DNA of 64,000 nucleotides, taken from the NCBI RefSeq assembly GCF_001445575.1, contig NZ_CP013200.1, forward strand, positions 2,108,001 to 2,172,000, given 5' to 3'. The notes below the pieces were generated by a model that had not been told where the DNA came from, did not search any database, and worked only from the letters and a program-made list of their open reading frames with translations. Below, one piece after another: positions 36,842 through 45,821 of the stretch. Source of the DNA: Arthrobacter alpinus. Lineage in GTDB: Bacteria > Actinomycetota > Actinomycetes > Actinomycetales > Micrococcaceae. A program made the position numbers and the translations under genes. Within the stretch, counting starts at the first letter, position 1. Each line of letters opens with the position of its first letter.

Positions 36842-37402
36842 TTAGTCGACCTTTTCTCCTGTTCCGGCTGATTTGGTGGCTGTCCCTGTTGCGGGGACGT
36901 ATCCGGTGGCGGCTGCGGTGATGGTGATGATGACTTGGTTGGTTGAGTTTCGGTAGATGCTGTATTTGTTTTCCGGGTAGTGGCCGGGGCTGGTCCCGTT
37001 GTCGAAGTACACGGTTTCCTTCTGAGCGGGGGCGAGCGTGATGCCGTCGAGCTTTTGATAGTACGACTCGGTTTTGCCCGTGGTGGTGTCTTTCATCGTG
37101 TAATAGGCCTCTAGCCCTGTCATGGGTGCTGTGCTGGTGTTGGTGAGATCGAATTGCAGCCGGTCGGGGACCGCCGCCTTGGATTGGGGATCGACGTTGT
37201 TTTCCGCCAGCGCCCCGGTGACAGTAAGCCCTGGCTTGGTGCCTGTGGTCTTCATCGGGTTCGTGGGAACGGGAAGAACAGTGACAGCTGAGGCTGTCCC
37301 TACCGGCTGGTTGGGCAGTGTGCTTGAGCCGCAGGCGGCCAGGGAGCCAAGAGTGATCAGTGCCGCGACCAACAGGCTGGCGCAGCGGTGGAGGGTTTTC
37401 AT
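36842..37402 (-). CDS. Lipoprotein, last gene of the ABC-exporter operon
   Basis: The 186-residue protein has a lipoprotein signal peptide ending in SLAACGS (lipobox, Cys ~24). The mature part is a beta-rich domain (LTVTGALAENNVDP, LQFDLTNTSTAPMTGLEAYY, YSIYRNSTNQVIITITAAAT) that looks like an Ig-like fold. It is 1 bp from the upstream permease gene, so it is translated in the same operon. It may be the extracellular partner of the exporter or its cargo. Function inferred only from context. Confidence 0.8.
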   Translation of the reverse strand: MKTLHRCASLLVAALITLGSLAACGSSTLPNQPVGTASAVTVLPVPTNPMKTTGTKPGLTVTGALAENNVDPQSKAAVPDRLQFDLTNTSTAPMTGLEAYYTMKDTTTGKTESYYQKLDGITLAPAQKETVYFDNGTSPGHYPENKYSIYRNSTNQVIITITAAATGYVPATGTATKSAGTGEKVD

Positions 37403-37403
37403 G

Positions 37404-38375
37404 TCAGGGGACCTTTCGGAGAATAGTTTTCTTGGTACCGGTCAGCAGTGCTGCGCTGACGGATATGACCAGCCCGGCCAGAAGCCAAAGGGTGTTGTTG
37501 AAGGTGCCGGCCCAGATAAATCCCAGGGGTTGTTGGTTGTAGTCGATCTTGATGCCCAGGTAGGCGAAGGTGGCGCGTTCGTAGTGTTTGGTTACCGAGG
37601 TTTGTTCGATGAGGTCCCGGGTCGTTTCGTAGCCGGTGAAGTGGGCCATGACGGATTGTTCATGGGATTTATCGACTTGCAGGCTTGCGAACAGGCCGCC
37701 GGGAATCTGGTTGTCAGGGTCCATGGTGTCCCCGATTTGGGGGATGATCAGGACAATGATGAGCCACAGAACCAAGGCCAAGATCAATCCGGTGCCGGTG
37801 CGCCGGGTCAACGATGCCAGGGCCATGGCCAGCAGTGACCACATGATGAGGTAGCCGATGGTGTGGGCATCCGCCAAAGCAAGGCGGAGGTAGTCGCTGC
37901 CTTGAAGGGGCGCGTTTCCCACCAGCAGCAAGGTGACGGTGACAACGAGGAACAGGCCAGTCACGGTAACTGCCCAGAGCAGGGCCAGCGAGAGGATTTT
38001 TCCTCCCGCGAAGGCATACCGTCCTAGGGGTCGGCTAAAGATCAGATGAAGCGTGCCCCGACCTCTTTCCTTGGTGATGATCGAATAGCCCAGGACGACG
38101 GCGAACAGGCTCCCGATGATTTCCAGGTACTCGACCCCGCCTCGGAGCATTTGTAGGGGAAAGAGTTGCGGGGCCGGGGCTGTGGCGGCACTTCCTGCCG
38201 CTGTCAGGGCATCGACGTAGTGGTTGTAGTCGGCGATCGTGAGCCGGAAATCCGCAGCGGCCACGACCACGGACAAGACGACGGCGACGGCCAGGAAAAT
38301 GAACAGCACGAGCATGAACCGGTTGCGGCGCAGATCAGTGAGTTCTTTGCGGGCTAGGACCAGTACTTCAGTCAT
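37404..38375 (-). CDS. ABC-2-type transporter permease
   Basis: The 323-residue membrane protein has about six predicted helices (FMLVLFIFLAVAVVLSVVVA, LEIIGSLFAVVLGYSIIT, WAVTVTGLFLVVTVTLLLV, IGYLIMWSLLAMALASL, LILALVLWLIIVLIIPQI, LWLLAGLVISVSAALLTG) and the NosY/ABC-2 signature KERGRGTLHLIFSRPLGR. With the sister permease (38368-39270) and the ATPase it forms an export complex in the cytoplasmic membrane; the substrate is unknown. It overlaps the sister permease gene by 8 bp. Confidence 0.87.
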   Translation of the reverse strand: MTEVLVLARKELTDLRRNRFMLVLFIFLAVAVVLSVVVAAADFRLTIADYNHYVDALTAAGSAATAPAPQLFPLQMLRGGVEYLEIIGSLFAVVLGYSIITKERGRGTLHLIFSRPLGRYAFAGGKILSLALLWAVTVTGLFLVVTVTLLLVGNAPLQGSDYLRLALADAHTIGYLIMWSLLAMALASLTRRTGTGLILALVLWLIIVLIIPQIGDTMDPDNQIPGGLFASLQVDKSHEQSVMAHFTGYETTRDLIEQTSVTKHYERATFAYLGIKIDYNQQPLGFIWAGTFNNTLWLLAGLVISVSAALLTGTKKTILRKVP

Positions 38376-39270
38376 GGAGTTCGCTCCTCATCCGGTCCCG
38401 CCGGGTCAAGGCGACGGCGATACAGGCGACCACGGCGAAGGCACTGATGGTCAGGAAGCCACCGGTCATGGTGCCGGTGGCCTGCGGGTCTGTGAGGATC
38501 AGTGCACTGACGTGCTTGAATTGCTCGCCCACAGACAGCGGGCCAAGCAGGCTGCTCGTGAAGGCGAAGAATCCGGTCTGGGCTGCTGGCGGCGCGGCGA
38601 CGGGGTTGAGCAGGGAGACAGGATGGGCCGCGGTCCCCAACAGCGGCAGGATGAAAACCATCACGCTCCAGAGCACGATCGGGATGAGCAGTGCCGACGT
38701 GGCCGAGGAAGAGTAGAGGCCGGCGAGCATGCCCAGTGCCACGAACGGGACCATGAACAACCACGCCAGGACGTACAGGCCAGCGATCCGTGCGCCGTCA
38801 CTTAGGGAAAGAATATGGCCAGTGACGACGCTGACGCATCCGATGTTAATCACTGTCGCGGCCGCCAGCAACAGCAGAACGAATAAGGCCAAACCAGTGA
38901 GTTTCGCTCCCAAATAGGAGGAGGTGTGGACATCCCGGGAGAGTATTAGATCTGTTGTTCTGGCCTGCCTGTCCCTCAAAGTGGAGCGGGCGCCGATGAC
39001 AATGGCCAGCAGTGCCCCGATGAGCACAATATAGATCACCGTATTGCGTGCGTAATACAGTGGCGAGAACGTATCAAAGGGGTTCGGTGCCGTGGTCAGG
39101 CCCTGGCTGAGCACCTCACGGTAGACCCCCGTCACGCTCGCCCGCGCCGAGGATCCGATGAACGCCGACGCGGCAATCATTCCTACGAAGACCGCCAGCA
39201 ACAACTGAGGGAGCCGCTCACGCGCAGTGCAGAGGAGCTCCTGGCCGATGACGGCGGTCCATCGGTTCAT
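38368..39270 (-). CDS. ABC-2-type transporter permease (second subunit)
   Basis: The 300-residue membrane protein starts MNRWTAVIGQELLCTARERL and has the ABC-2 region IVIGARSTLRDRQARTTDLI followed by LSRDVHTSSYLGAKL, then several helices (LTGLALFVLLLLAAATVINI, ALLIPIVLWSVMVFILPLLG). The start overlaps the ATPase stop (39267-39270, ATGA). With its sister it would form the heterodimeric channel of the exporter. Confidence 0.87.
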   Translation of the reverse strand: MNRWTAVIGQELLCTARERLPQLLLAVFVGMIAASAFIGSSARASVTGVYREVLSQGLTTAPNPFDTFSPLYYARNTVIYIVLIGALLAIVIGARSTLRDRQARTTDLILSRDVHTSSYLGAKLTGLALFVLLLLAAATVINIGCVSVVTGHILSLSDGARIAGLYVLAWLFMVPFVALGMLAGLYSSSATSALLIPIVLWSVMVFILPLLGTAAHPVSLLNPVAAPPAAQTGFFAFTSSLLGPLSVGEQFKHVSALILTDPQATGTMTGGFLTISAFAVVACIAVALTRRDRMRSELHD

Positions 39271-40004
39271 GGCCGGTGACCGGCTTCAATGTGTAGATAG
39301 ATATCCTCCAACGAGTCCTGGCCAGGGAAGGACTCGAGGGTGGCGGCAACGGAGTCCTGGTAGATCAGGGTACCGGAGCTGAGAATACCGATGCTGGTGC
39401 ACGTCTTAGTCACTTCCGCGAGCAGATGGGTGTTCATGAAAATTGTCATGCCGAGCTCGGTGTTCAGGGAAATGATGATCTCACGCAGTTTTGCTACGCC
39501 CTGTGGATCCAGCCCGGAGGTCGGTTCGTCCAGGAACAGCACGGAGGGTTGGTGGAGGATGGCTTGGGCGATGCCCGCGCGTTGACGCATGCCTTTGCTG
39601 AAGGTGCTCATCCGCTGGCCCTCATGGCCGGCAAAGTCCAGAAAGCCGAGTACCTCCCGGATCCGCGTCCCTGGAGTGCGGATGCCTGAGAGGCGGGCGA
39701 AGAACTTCAGGTTTTCACCCAACGTGAGATTGTCATAGAACTGGACGTTCTCGGGCAGGTACCCGATGGTGCGGCGCACCTGGTTGGCTGCCGACCTGAT
39801 GTCATGGCCACCGATCAGGGCCGTTCCCGAGGTGGGTTCCAACAGTGTGGTCAGGATATTGACTATTGTTGTTTTTCCCGCCCCGTTGTGGCCCAGCAGG
39901 CCAAAAATCTCGCCGACGGGCACTGACAGGGTCAGCTCGTTCAGTGCCTGCTGGGCACCGTACCGCTTGGCCAAGCCCGTTGTCGCAATCGCATCATTGC
40001 TCAT
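39267..40004 (-). CDS. ABC transporter ATP-binding protein
   Basis: The 245-residue ATPase (start ATG 40004; upstream 40028 is less likely) has Walker A GLLGHNGAGKTTIVN, a Q-loop region (GYLPENVQFYDNL), signature FSKGMRQRAGIA, Walker B SVLFLDEPTSGLD and the H-loop (NTHLLAEV). It is the first gene of a four-gene operon: ATPase, two permeases, lipoprotein. It energises export across the membrane. The direct repeat CTCAG-N6-CTTAG lies 26-41 bp upstream, close to where the promoter must be. Confidence 0.92.
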   Translation of the reverse strand: MSNDAIATTGLAKRYGAQQALNELTLSVPVGEIFGLLGHNGAGKTTIVNILTTLLEPTSGTALIGGHDIRSAANQVRRTIGYLPENVQFYDNLTLGENLKFFARLSGIRTPGTRIREVLGFLDFAGHEGQRMSTFSKGMRQRAGIAQAILHQPSVLFLDEPTSGLDPQGVAKLREIIISLNTELGMTIFMNTHLLAEVTKTCTSIGILSSGTLIYQDSVAATLESFPGQDSLEDIYLHIEAGHRP

Positions 40005-40029
40005 AGCACCGGAGCCTACGTGCCACAAG

Positions 40030-40045
40030 CTAAGAGGAAGCTGAG
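40030..40045 (-). promoter_or_regulatory. Response-regulator-type direct repeat upstream of the ABC operon
   Basis: Read towards the gene: CTCAG-N6-CTTAG with 11-bp period (half sites at 40041-40045 and 40030-40034). The surrounding bases (TAAGAGGAAGCTGAGAG) are almost those of the dedA site (TAAGAGGAACCTGAGAA). Confidence 0.55.
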
Positions 40046-40103
40046 AGAGTGCCCATCCATGGATCCGGACCCCGGAATCCGTCGGCGGGCAGCTTTTGAG
40101 GTG

Positions 40104-41420
40104 TTATGGGGCCAGTCCGAGCCGGGGTGCCAGCCAGGTTAGCGCCGGGTTCATGGCATTCACTGGCACCTCCCATGAGTGGCCAGCGCCTGGCACGCTG
40201 TACGTCATGACAGTTATCCCTGCCGCCCGGGCTGCTGCGGAAATCTGATGCATGTAACCGGTGAAGCGACCATCCTGCGCACCTGCAGCGAGGAACATCC
40301 AGCTATCCGTGTACCTGCTTTTTGCCATCACCGCCAGGGGGGTGACGGCGTTGAACGCTGCCGTGTCGCCGCCGAATGCCGTGTTGATGGTCGCGTTCCG
40401 GTCGGCTGAGAGTGCCGGTTCTGCCTCACCGCTGAGATCAATGGCGGAGGGGTATGTTTTCGGGTGCAGGGTGGCCATTTGCAGCGCGCAGGTGCCACCA
40501 AAGGAGAATCCGGCGATGGCCCAGTACTGCGGGTTCGGATCAACGTTGAGTGTGCTTTTGATCCAGGCAGGGACATCCACGGCGAGGTAGGTGTCCGCCT
40601 TGGCGATCCGCGAGTCCATGCACATGGTGTTCCCGGAGGCGGATCCGTTTACATCTGGAATCACGACGACCGGGGCCAGTCCTTGGTGAGAGGTGGCGAA
40701 AGCGTCCATGACCTGCTGCAATTGGCCGGCCTTGAGCCAGTCGGCCGGGGACCCGGGTTGTCCCGGGATGAGGACCAACACCGGCAGCAGCGGTGGATTC
40801 GTGGCTTGGTAGGCCGGAGGCAGATAGACGTAGGCGGTCCGGCCGGTAAAGCCGGAGACGTGGCCCGGGATCTGCGCCGAGTTCACCGTGCCGGTTCCTG
40901 CCAGCCCAGCCGGTTTCACCCAATGGTTCACCACCGGGCCAGTGGTCGCAACGATGAGGCTATGCCCTGATGATGTCTTGGGCCCGGGTCGTACCAAGGG
41001 TGCGATGTTCGCTGTGCTGGCGCCTGTGACATCACCGATGGTGCGGTACGCGCCATAGTAGAGGTTGATTTGCGCGGCGACGGCAACAACCACCAGAGCC
41101 ATGGCTACCGGGGCCAAGGCCTTGCGCCATCGGCGACTGCGGACGAGGTTAAGCACCATGAGGAGCACGGCGAAGAGTGCGACACCAATCCAAGCGATCA
41201 CCTCAAGGGGCAGGTCATAGGCGCTCAGCCCGGCTATATGGACCACGTACCAGTTGATGGCCCAAGCCAGTGCGGCGGCCAGAACTACAGCGGACCCTAC
41301 GCTGAGGATCCATCCGCGGCGACGGCGCAGCATCAGCCACGCCCCTGATGCACACGCCACAACAGCCAGCAAGACCGGAAACGGGCCGGAGATCAGATCA
41401 ATAGTGGAAATGATATCCAT
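40104..41420 (-). CDS. Membrane-anchored esterase of the antigen-85/esterase-D-like group
   Basis: The 438-residue protein has four N-terminal membrane helices (FPVLLAVVACASGAWLML, ILSVGSAVVLAAALAWAI, VIAWIGVALFAVLLMVLNLV, LAPVAMALVVVAVAAQI) and an extracytoplasmic alpha/beta-hydrolase domain: LPVLVLIPGQPGSPADW, nucleophile elbow IAGFSFGGTCALQM (Ser), a region with LAAGAQDGRFTGYM (acid) and VPGAGHSWEVPVNAM (His). Close relatives in actinobacteria include mycolyltransferase-like and O-acyl esterases of the envelope. Not in an operon; it lies between the ABC operon and the IS110-type element. No 11-bp direct repeat is seen upstream. Confidence 0.82.
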   Translation of the reverse strand: MDIISTIDLISGPFPVLLAVVACASGAWLMLRRRRGWILSVGSAVVLAAALAWAINWYVVHIAGLSAYDLPLEVIAWIGVALFAVLLMVLNLVRSRRWRKALAPVAMALVVVAVAAQINLYYGAYRTIGDVTGASTANIAPLVRPGPKTSSGHSLIVATTGPVVNHWVKPAGLAGTGTVNSAQIPGHVSGFTGRTAYVYLPPAYQATNPPLLPVLVLIPGQPGSPADWLKAGQLQQVMDAFATSHQGLAPVVVIPDVNGSASGNTMCMDSRIAKADTYLAVDVPAWIKSTLNVDPNPQYWAIAGFSFGGTCALQMATLHPKTYPSAIDLSGEAEPALSADRNATINTAFGGDTAAFNAVTPLAVMAKSRYTDSWMFLAAGAQDGRFTGYMHQISAAARAAGITVMTYSVPGAGHSWEVPVNAMNPALTWLAPRLGLAP

Positions 41421-41702
41421 GGCAATCGCTTCCAGTGGCTAGTAGAGGAGGGTATGACGTCCGGCATCCTGAAGGCTGAAAAATGGGCTGGTGTCAGGGT
41501 GAATGCCCCGGACAGGACGGGGGATCCTGTCCGGGCCATTCTGATTCGTTGCGGCAGCCCGTTATCTTTTTGATAGTCCCTAGAAAGAGGATCATAGGGA
41601 TTGTCGGCCGACCAATCTCGGCATGGTGTCTTGCCCCTGTCTATCCAATGATCCGGGGGGTGTTGCCACCGAGATTGGGATGGCAGCGAGGTGATTGCTG
41701 AT
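41421..41702. other. Intergenic stretch before the IS110-type element
   Basis: About 280 bp, probably holding the esterase promoter. No gene or clear regulatory motif recognised. Confidence 0.35.
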
Positions 41703-43023
41703 TAGGGGCGCGGCGCCAAAATATGGACGCCTGTCATAACGTGGATGTAAGACTTTGCTACCGGCGGTTGGTCGGCCTTGAACAAGAACTAGTTCAAAGG
41801 AGCACTAGCCATGATCACTAATGACGTGCAGATCTTTCTAGGCCTCGATGTCGGCAAAACCGACCACTGGGCCTGCGCTGTTACCAAAGATGGCACGAAA
41901 ATCTGGAACAGAACGCTTCCTAACGACGAAGCCAAACTCACCGCCGTCTATCAAGACCTCAGCGCCAAGGGCACGGTTCTCGTTGTCGTGGACCAGCCAG
42001 CGACCATCGGCGCGTTAGCCGTCGCACTCGCTCAACACCTGGGTATCCCGGTGGCCTACCTGCCCGGGTTATCGATGCGTCGAATCGCGGACATGTACCC
42101 GGGATCGGCGAAAACCGATGAGAAGGATGCGTTCATCATCGCGGACGCGGCCCGCACCATGCCTCACACCCTGCGCAGCATCGAGGTCGCTGACGAGGAC
42201 GAAGCCACGTTAGCCATGCTCACCGGTTTCGATCTGGACTTGGCACGCCAGATCACGCAAACGAGCAATCGAATCCGCGGGCTCTTTACCCAGATTCACC
42301 CACCCCTGGAACGCGTCATTGGCCCTTGGTTGGATCACGACGCCGTTCTTGAAGTCCTCGCGACCTGGCCCACACCGACCCAACTCAGGCAGGCCGGCAA
42401 AGCGCGGATCGCTGCGAAACTCAAGAAGCACGGAGCCCGACGCCACACCGCGTGGGCAACGACAATCCTTGCCGCACTGGAGAAACAGAGCGTTATCGTG
42501 GTCGGCACCGACGCTGCCGCACTAGTGATCCCACACCTCGCCAATCAGTTGATCTCCCTGCATGCCCAACGCAGCGATGTGGCCACTCACCTGGAGAAAA
42601 TGGTCGAGGCCCACCCTCTTTACCCGGTCCTGACATCCATGCCAGGGGTCGCCGTCAGGACCGCAGCGATCATCATTGCCGAGATCTCCGGCAAAACCTT
42701 CGCTAACGCCGCCGCCATGGCCTCATACGCAGGCTTAGCGCCAACAACACGCCAGTCAGGTACCTCGATCAAATCCGAACGCGTCAGCCATTCAGGGAAC
42801 AAACGCCTGAAAAGAGCACTATTCCTCTCGGCCTTCGCCTCGATCAGATTCGACCCCACCAGCCGCGCCTACTACGACCGGAAACGCGCCCAAGGGAAAC
42901 GCCACAACCAAGCCTTGATCGCACTAGCCCACCGCCGACTCACAGTCCTCTTCGCCCTGCTTCGAGACAAAACCCTTTACGATCTTCCGGAGCTAAAAGC
43001 TGCTTGACAAAATACATAGGGGC
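41703..43023 (+). mobile_element. IS110-family element (approximate ends)
   Basis: A transposase gene is flanked by short direct matches TAGGGGC at 41703-41709 and 43017-43023. IS110 elements lack clear inverted repeats and carry a recombination core repeated at one end, so one copy of TAGGGGC may belong to the target. The 100 non-coding bases before the gene (41710-41810) are where IS110-group elements encode their bridge RNA; I cannot fold it reliably by eye. Confidence 0.7.
41811..43007 (+). CDS. IS110-family transposase
   Basis: The 398-residue protein has the N-terminal DEDD RuvC-like domain (FLGLDVGKTDHWACAV; VVVDQPATIGALAV; KTDEKDAFIIADAAR) and the C-terminal Tnp/transposase_20 domain (LTSMPGVAVRTAAIIIAE, then YAGLAPTTRQSGTSIKSERV, SHSGNKRLKRALFLSA, with the catalytic serine expected here). 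ATG 41811 is preceded by AAAGGAGC. It looks intact. It probably inserted secondarily into the transposon cargo, between the esterase and the secreted-protein gene. Confidence 0.93.
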   Translation: MITNDVQIFLGLDVGKTDHWACAVTKDGTKIWNRTLPNDEAKLTAVYQDLSAKGTVLVVVDQPATIGALAVALAQHLGIPVAYLPGLSMRRIADMYPGSAKTDEKDAFIIADAARTMPHTLRSIEVADEDEATLAMLTGFDLDLARQITQTSNRIRGLFTQIHPPLERVIGPWLDHDAVLEVLATWPTPTQLRQAGKARIAAKLKKHGARRHTAWATTILAALEKQSVIVVGTDAAALVIPHLANQLISLHAQRSDVATHLEKMVEAHPLYPVLTSMPGVAVRTAAIIIAEISGKTFANAAAMASYAGLAPTTRQSGTSIKSERVSHSGNKRLKRALFLSAFASIRFDPTSRAYYDRKRAQGKRHNQALIALAHRRLTVLFALLRDKTLYDLPELKAA

Positions 43024-43119
43024 ACCCCCCAAGTGCGGGCCACGTGTGGTTATTCAGTGGCGCCTCCTTCCTGGTTCCTGGCCATTGGACCAGCCGATTG
43101 AGCCAGTGGCCCTGCCGGT

Positions 43120-43455
43120 TTAGGGGGAACTTGGCAGGTCGGCGGGGTCTGTGTGGTCTCCGGTTTGCTGGACGTCGGGACCGGTGTCGCCCGGTGTCTC
43201 GGCTGCACCGGAAGTATCCGCCGGATCCGTGGCCTCCGTGGCACCGGGGACATCCGGGATGTCGCCGGGCGTTGAGACATCGGTGGTCGATTGGCTTGAG
43301 GAGGACAGTGGTGCGGGTACAGGGGTGGCTGCGCTGGCTGCTCCAACGCCAAGCCCGGCCAAGGCCATGACACCGACCGCACCCATGAGTACCTTCTTTT
43401 TCATGTCCATCCTGGCGATCCGAGCCTTGAGAGTCGTTTCCGAACTTTTGGTCAT
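43120..43455 (-). CDS. Small secreted protein, acidic and Pro/Thr rich
   Basis: The 111-residue product has a signal peptide (KKKVLMGAVGVMALAGLGVG, then AASAAT as cleavage region) and a disordered acidic mature part (VSTPGDIPDVPGATEATDPA). No enzyme motif. The ATG at 43455 is preceded by GGAAAGGAAG; an ATG at 43407 would also keep the signal. It is divergent from the sensor-kinase gene, and the 170-bp space between them contains the 11-bp direct repeat at 43540-43555. Likely a member of the same regulon, perhaps an envelope-stress accessory protein. Confidence 0.65.
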   Translation of the reverse strand: MTKSSETTLKARIARMDMKKKVLMGAVGVMALAGLGVGAASAATPVPAPLSSSSQSTTDVSTPGDIPDVPGATEATDPADTSGAAETPGDTGPDVQQTGDHTDPADLPSSP

Positions 43456-43539
43456 TGCTGCTTCCTTTCCTCACGGATCTCTGCGACATCCGCTGCCATC
43501 CTGGCTGGGTGGCGATGATTCCACTGTGCCAGCTCGGCC

Positions 43540-43555
43540 CTGAGAGGACGCTGAG
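43540..43555. promoter_or_regulatory. Direct repeat between secreted-protein and kinase genes
   Basis: CTGAGAGGACGCTGAG: two CTGAG half sites with 11-bp period, plus a third at 43572-43576. Read towards the minus-strand secreted-protein gene, the orientation (CTCAG-N6-CTCAG) is the same as at the other sites. Confidence 0.5.
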
Positions 43556-43628
43556 GCTCCTTATGGGGAGGCTGAGAAGACGGATCCGGCGATTGTGCAA
43601 ACGACACCGGCAAGGGCACAGTGGAACC

Positions 43629-45041
43629 ATGAACCCACGCCTCCTGCGGAGACACGCGCCACACCACGAAGGGAAGCACCTCTGGGGCGTGCGCAAAAGA
43701 GCCACAGCCACGGCCGTCATCGTCGTAGCCCTTGCCCTGCTCGTTGGAGGGCTGCTGTTGCTATTTCTGCTGCAAAAATCCCTGATCGCGACCACTGAAG
43801 GGGCGGCGAAAGCCAAGGCAGCCGATGTGGCCGCGTTGATTACCAGCCAAGACGTCTCCGAGGCCGGGCAAGCCCTGAATAACACCGCGCACAGCGGCCA
43901 GTACGTTCAGATCATCAGCCCTGACGGCGTGGTGGTGGCGTCGTCGGAAAAATCCGTCGGCACCACAGTGCTCTCGGAACTGCGTCCTAGACCGGGCCAA
44001 ACGTTGGGCCAGACAGTGTCCAGTCTTCAAAGCATCGGCGACACCGATGAGTTCCTCATCGTCGCCACCGGAGTGCAAACCAGCACGGGCGTCTACACCG
44101 TCGTGGTCGCCTCGACCGTCCAGGTCCAGGCGGACACCGTGAGTACAGTTGCGTCGTTCATGCTCGGGGCCACACCCCTGCTCCTGATAGTGGTCGGGGG
44201 TTCGGTGTGGATTTTGGTGGGCAGGTCCCTGCGGCAGGTCGAGAGGATTCGGGGACAGGTGGCACGGATCAATGCCAGAAGTCTCAGCGAACGGGTGGAG
44301 GTGCCGGCCACCAACGATGAAATCCACCAACTGGCCCTGACCATGAACACCATGCTCGACCGGCTCCAAGTCTCCGACGGTGAACAGCGCAGGTTTGTCT
44401 CCGACGCCAGCCATGAATTACGCAGCCCCCTGGCCACGATCAGTGCCGGCTTGGAAATCGCGGCCGCGGACCCGAGCGGTGAAATGTGGCACGAGCTCCA
44501 AGGAATGCTCAGCGGGGAGACGGCACGGATGAGCTACCTCGTCGATGACCTGCTGACCCTGGCCAAAGCCAACGATGATGGTGCCCACATTTTGACCCAG
44601 GATGTGGACCTCGACGATGTCCTGGATGCAGAAATTCGCAGGCTTCGCTCCCTGAGCCCCCACACCATCAGCGCCAGTCTCACCCCCGCCAAGGTTACCG
44701 GCGATGCACGCCGCCTCGGGCAGGTACTGCGGAATGTACTCGAGAACGCCAACCGCCATGCCCAGTCCAGCATCACCGTTAGCCTGTCCTCCGGCCCGGA
44801 CGGGGTGCGTGTGCTCATCGACAACGACGGCGACCCTGTCCCCAAGACCGACCGGGCCCGGATCTTTGAACGATTCGTGCGCCTCGATGCGAGCCGCTCA
44901 CGAGAAAGCGGCGGCAGCGGACTGGGCTTGGCCATCGCCAAAGGCATCATGACCGCCCACCACGGCACGATCACGGCGTCCCAAACACCTGCCGGGCAGT
45001 GCCGCTTCGAGCTACTGCTGCCACCGTGCACCACGAGCTGA
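43629..45041 (+). CDS. Sensor histidine kinase (HAMP-type, two membrane helices)
   Basis: The start is taken as ATG 43629 (MNPRLLRRHAPHHEG), as upstream codons look non-coding; about 470 residues. It has TM1 TAVIVVALALLVGGLLLLFL, an extracytoplasmic sensor of ~110 residues, TM2 LGATPLLLIVVGGSVWILVG, HAMP, H-box SDASHELRSPLATISAGLEI (phospho-His), N-box RNVLENANRHAQ and the G-box region SGGSGLGLAIAKG. It probably pairs with the convergent OmpR-type regulator (45095-45781), although tail-to-tail arrangement is less usual than an operon. The kinase would autophosphorylate on envelope stress and pass phosphate to the regulator. Confidence 0.88.
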   Translation: MNPRLLRRHAPHHEGKHLWGVRKRATATAVIVVALALLVGGLLLLFLLQKSLIATTEGAAKAKAADVAALITSQDVSEAGQALNNTAHSGQYVQIISPDGVVVASSEKSVGTTVLSELRPRPGQTLGQTVSSLQSIGDTDEFLIVATGVQTSTGVYTVVVASTVQVQADTVSTVASFMLGATPLLLIVVGGSVWILVGRSLRQVERIRGQVARINARSLSERVEVPATNDEIHQLALTMNTMLDRLQVSDGEQRRFVSDASHELRSPLATISAGLEIAAADPSGEMWHELQGMLSGETARMSYLVDDLLTLAKANDDGAHILTQDVDLDDVLDAEIRRLRSLSPHTISASLTPAKVTGDARRLGQVLRNVLENANRHAQSSITVSLSSGPDGVRVLIDNDGDPVPKTDRARIFERFVRLDASRSRESGGSGLGLAIAKGIMTAHHGTITASQTPAGQCRFELLLPPCTTS

Positions 45042-45094
45042 GCCGGTCACTTCTTCCTGCAGCCAAAGAAATGGTGAGACCGACCGTGGGGGTC

Positions 45095-45781
45095 TTATGA
45101 GTCGCTGGGGCGGTCTGCGCTGAGTATGTATCCCATGCCGCGGACCGTATCCAGGGTGGAGAGATTGAACGGGGCGTCGATTTTGCGCCGCAGATACCCG
45201 ATGTAAACCTCCACCACGTTGTCACCGCCGTCAAAGGCAGGATCCCAAACATTGTCGAGAATCTCGGCCTTGGAGACGACCTGGTCGTGCCGGCGCATCA
45301 AAAATTGCAACAGCCCGTATTCGCGCGCCGTCAAGGAAATGGCCGTAGCACCGCGGTGGACGCTGCGGTTCATCGGATCCATCCTCAAGGTCCCCAACGT
45401 CATGACCACTGGCCGTTCCGGGGCTCCACGCCTGATCAACGCCCGCAGCCTAGCGACTAAGACCAAGAAGCTGAACGGTTTGGTCAAGTAGTCATCAGCG
45501 CCCAGATCGAAGGCGTCGGTTTGATCATATTCGCCGTCTTTGGCCGTGAGCATCATCACCGGTGTCCAGATCTTGCGCCCGCGCAGCTCCTTGAGCACGT
45601 CGTAGCCATTTTTCAGGGGCAGCATCAGATCCAGAATGATCACATCGTACGGATTTTCCGTTGCGGCCCACAATCCACTGACCCCGTCGTGGATGACCTC
45701 AACAATGAAGCCCTCATTCGTCAAGCCGCGGCGAACCGTCTCGGCCAGCATTGTCTCGTCCTCCACTAATAGGATGCGCAT
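45095..45781 (-). CDS. OmpR-family response regulator
   Basis: The start is ATG 45781 (MRILLVEDETMLAETVRRGL). The receiver domain has acidic pocket ED, phospho-acceptor D in VIILDLMLPLKNG, T in MMLTAKD and K in LTKPFS. The C-terminal winged helix (SLTAREYGLLQFLMRRHDQV, DNVVEVYIGYLRRKID, TLDTVRGMGYILSAD) binds DNA as tandem dimers on direct repeats about 10-11 bp apart. That agrees with the CTCAG-N6-CTYAG repeats found upstream of this gene and its neighbours. The gene is convergent with the kinase gene (54-bp gap) and has its own upstream site (45822-45837), so autoregulation is likely. Confidence 0.92.
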   Translation of the reverse strand: MRILLVEDETMLAETVRRGLTNEGFIVEVIHDGVSGLWAATENPYDVIILDLMLPLKNGYDVLKELRGRKIWTPVMMLTAKDGEYDQTDAFDLGADDYLTKPFSFLVLVARLRALIRRGAPERPVVMTLGTLRMDPMNRSVHRGATAISLTAREYGLLQFLMRRHDQVVSKAEILDNVWDPAFDGGDNVVEVYIGYLRRKIDAPFNLSTLDTVRGMGYILSADRPSDS

Positions 45782-45821
45782 CTGTGTCCTTTCCGCGTAC
45801 AAGCAGTATGCCCGGCTGAAG

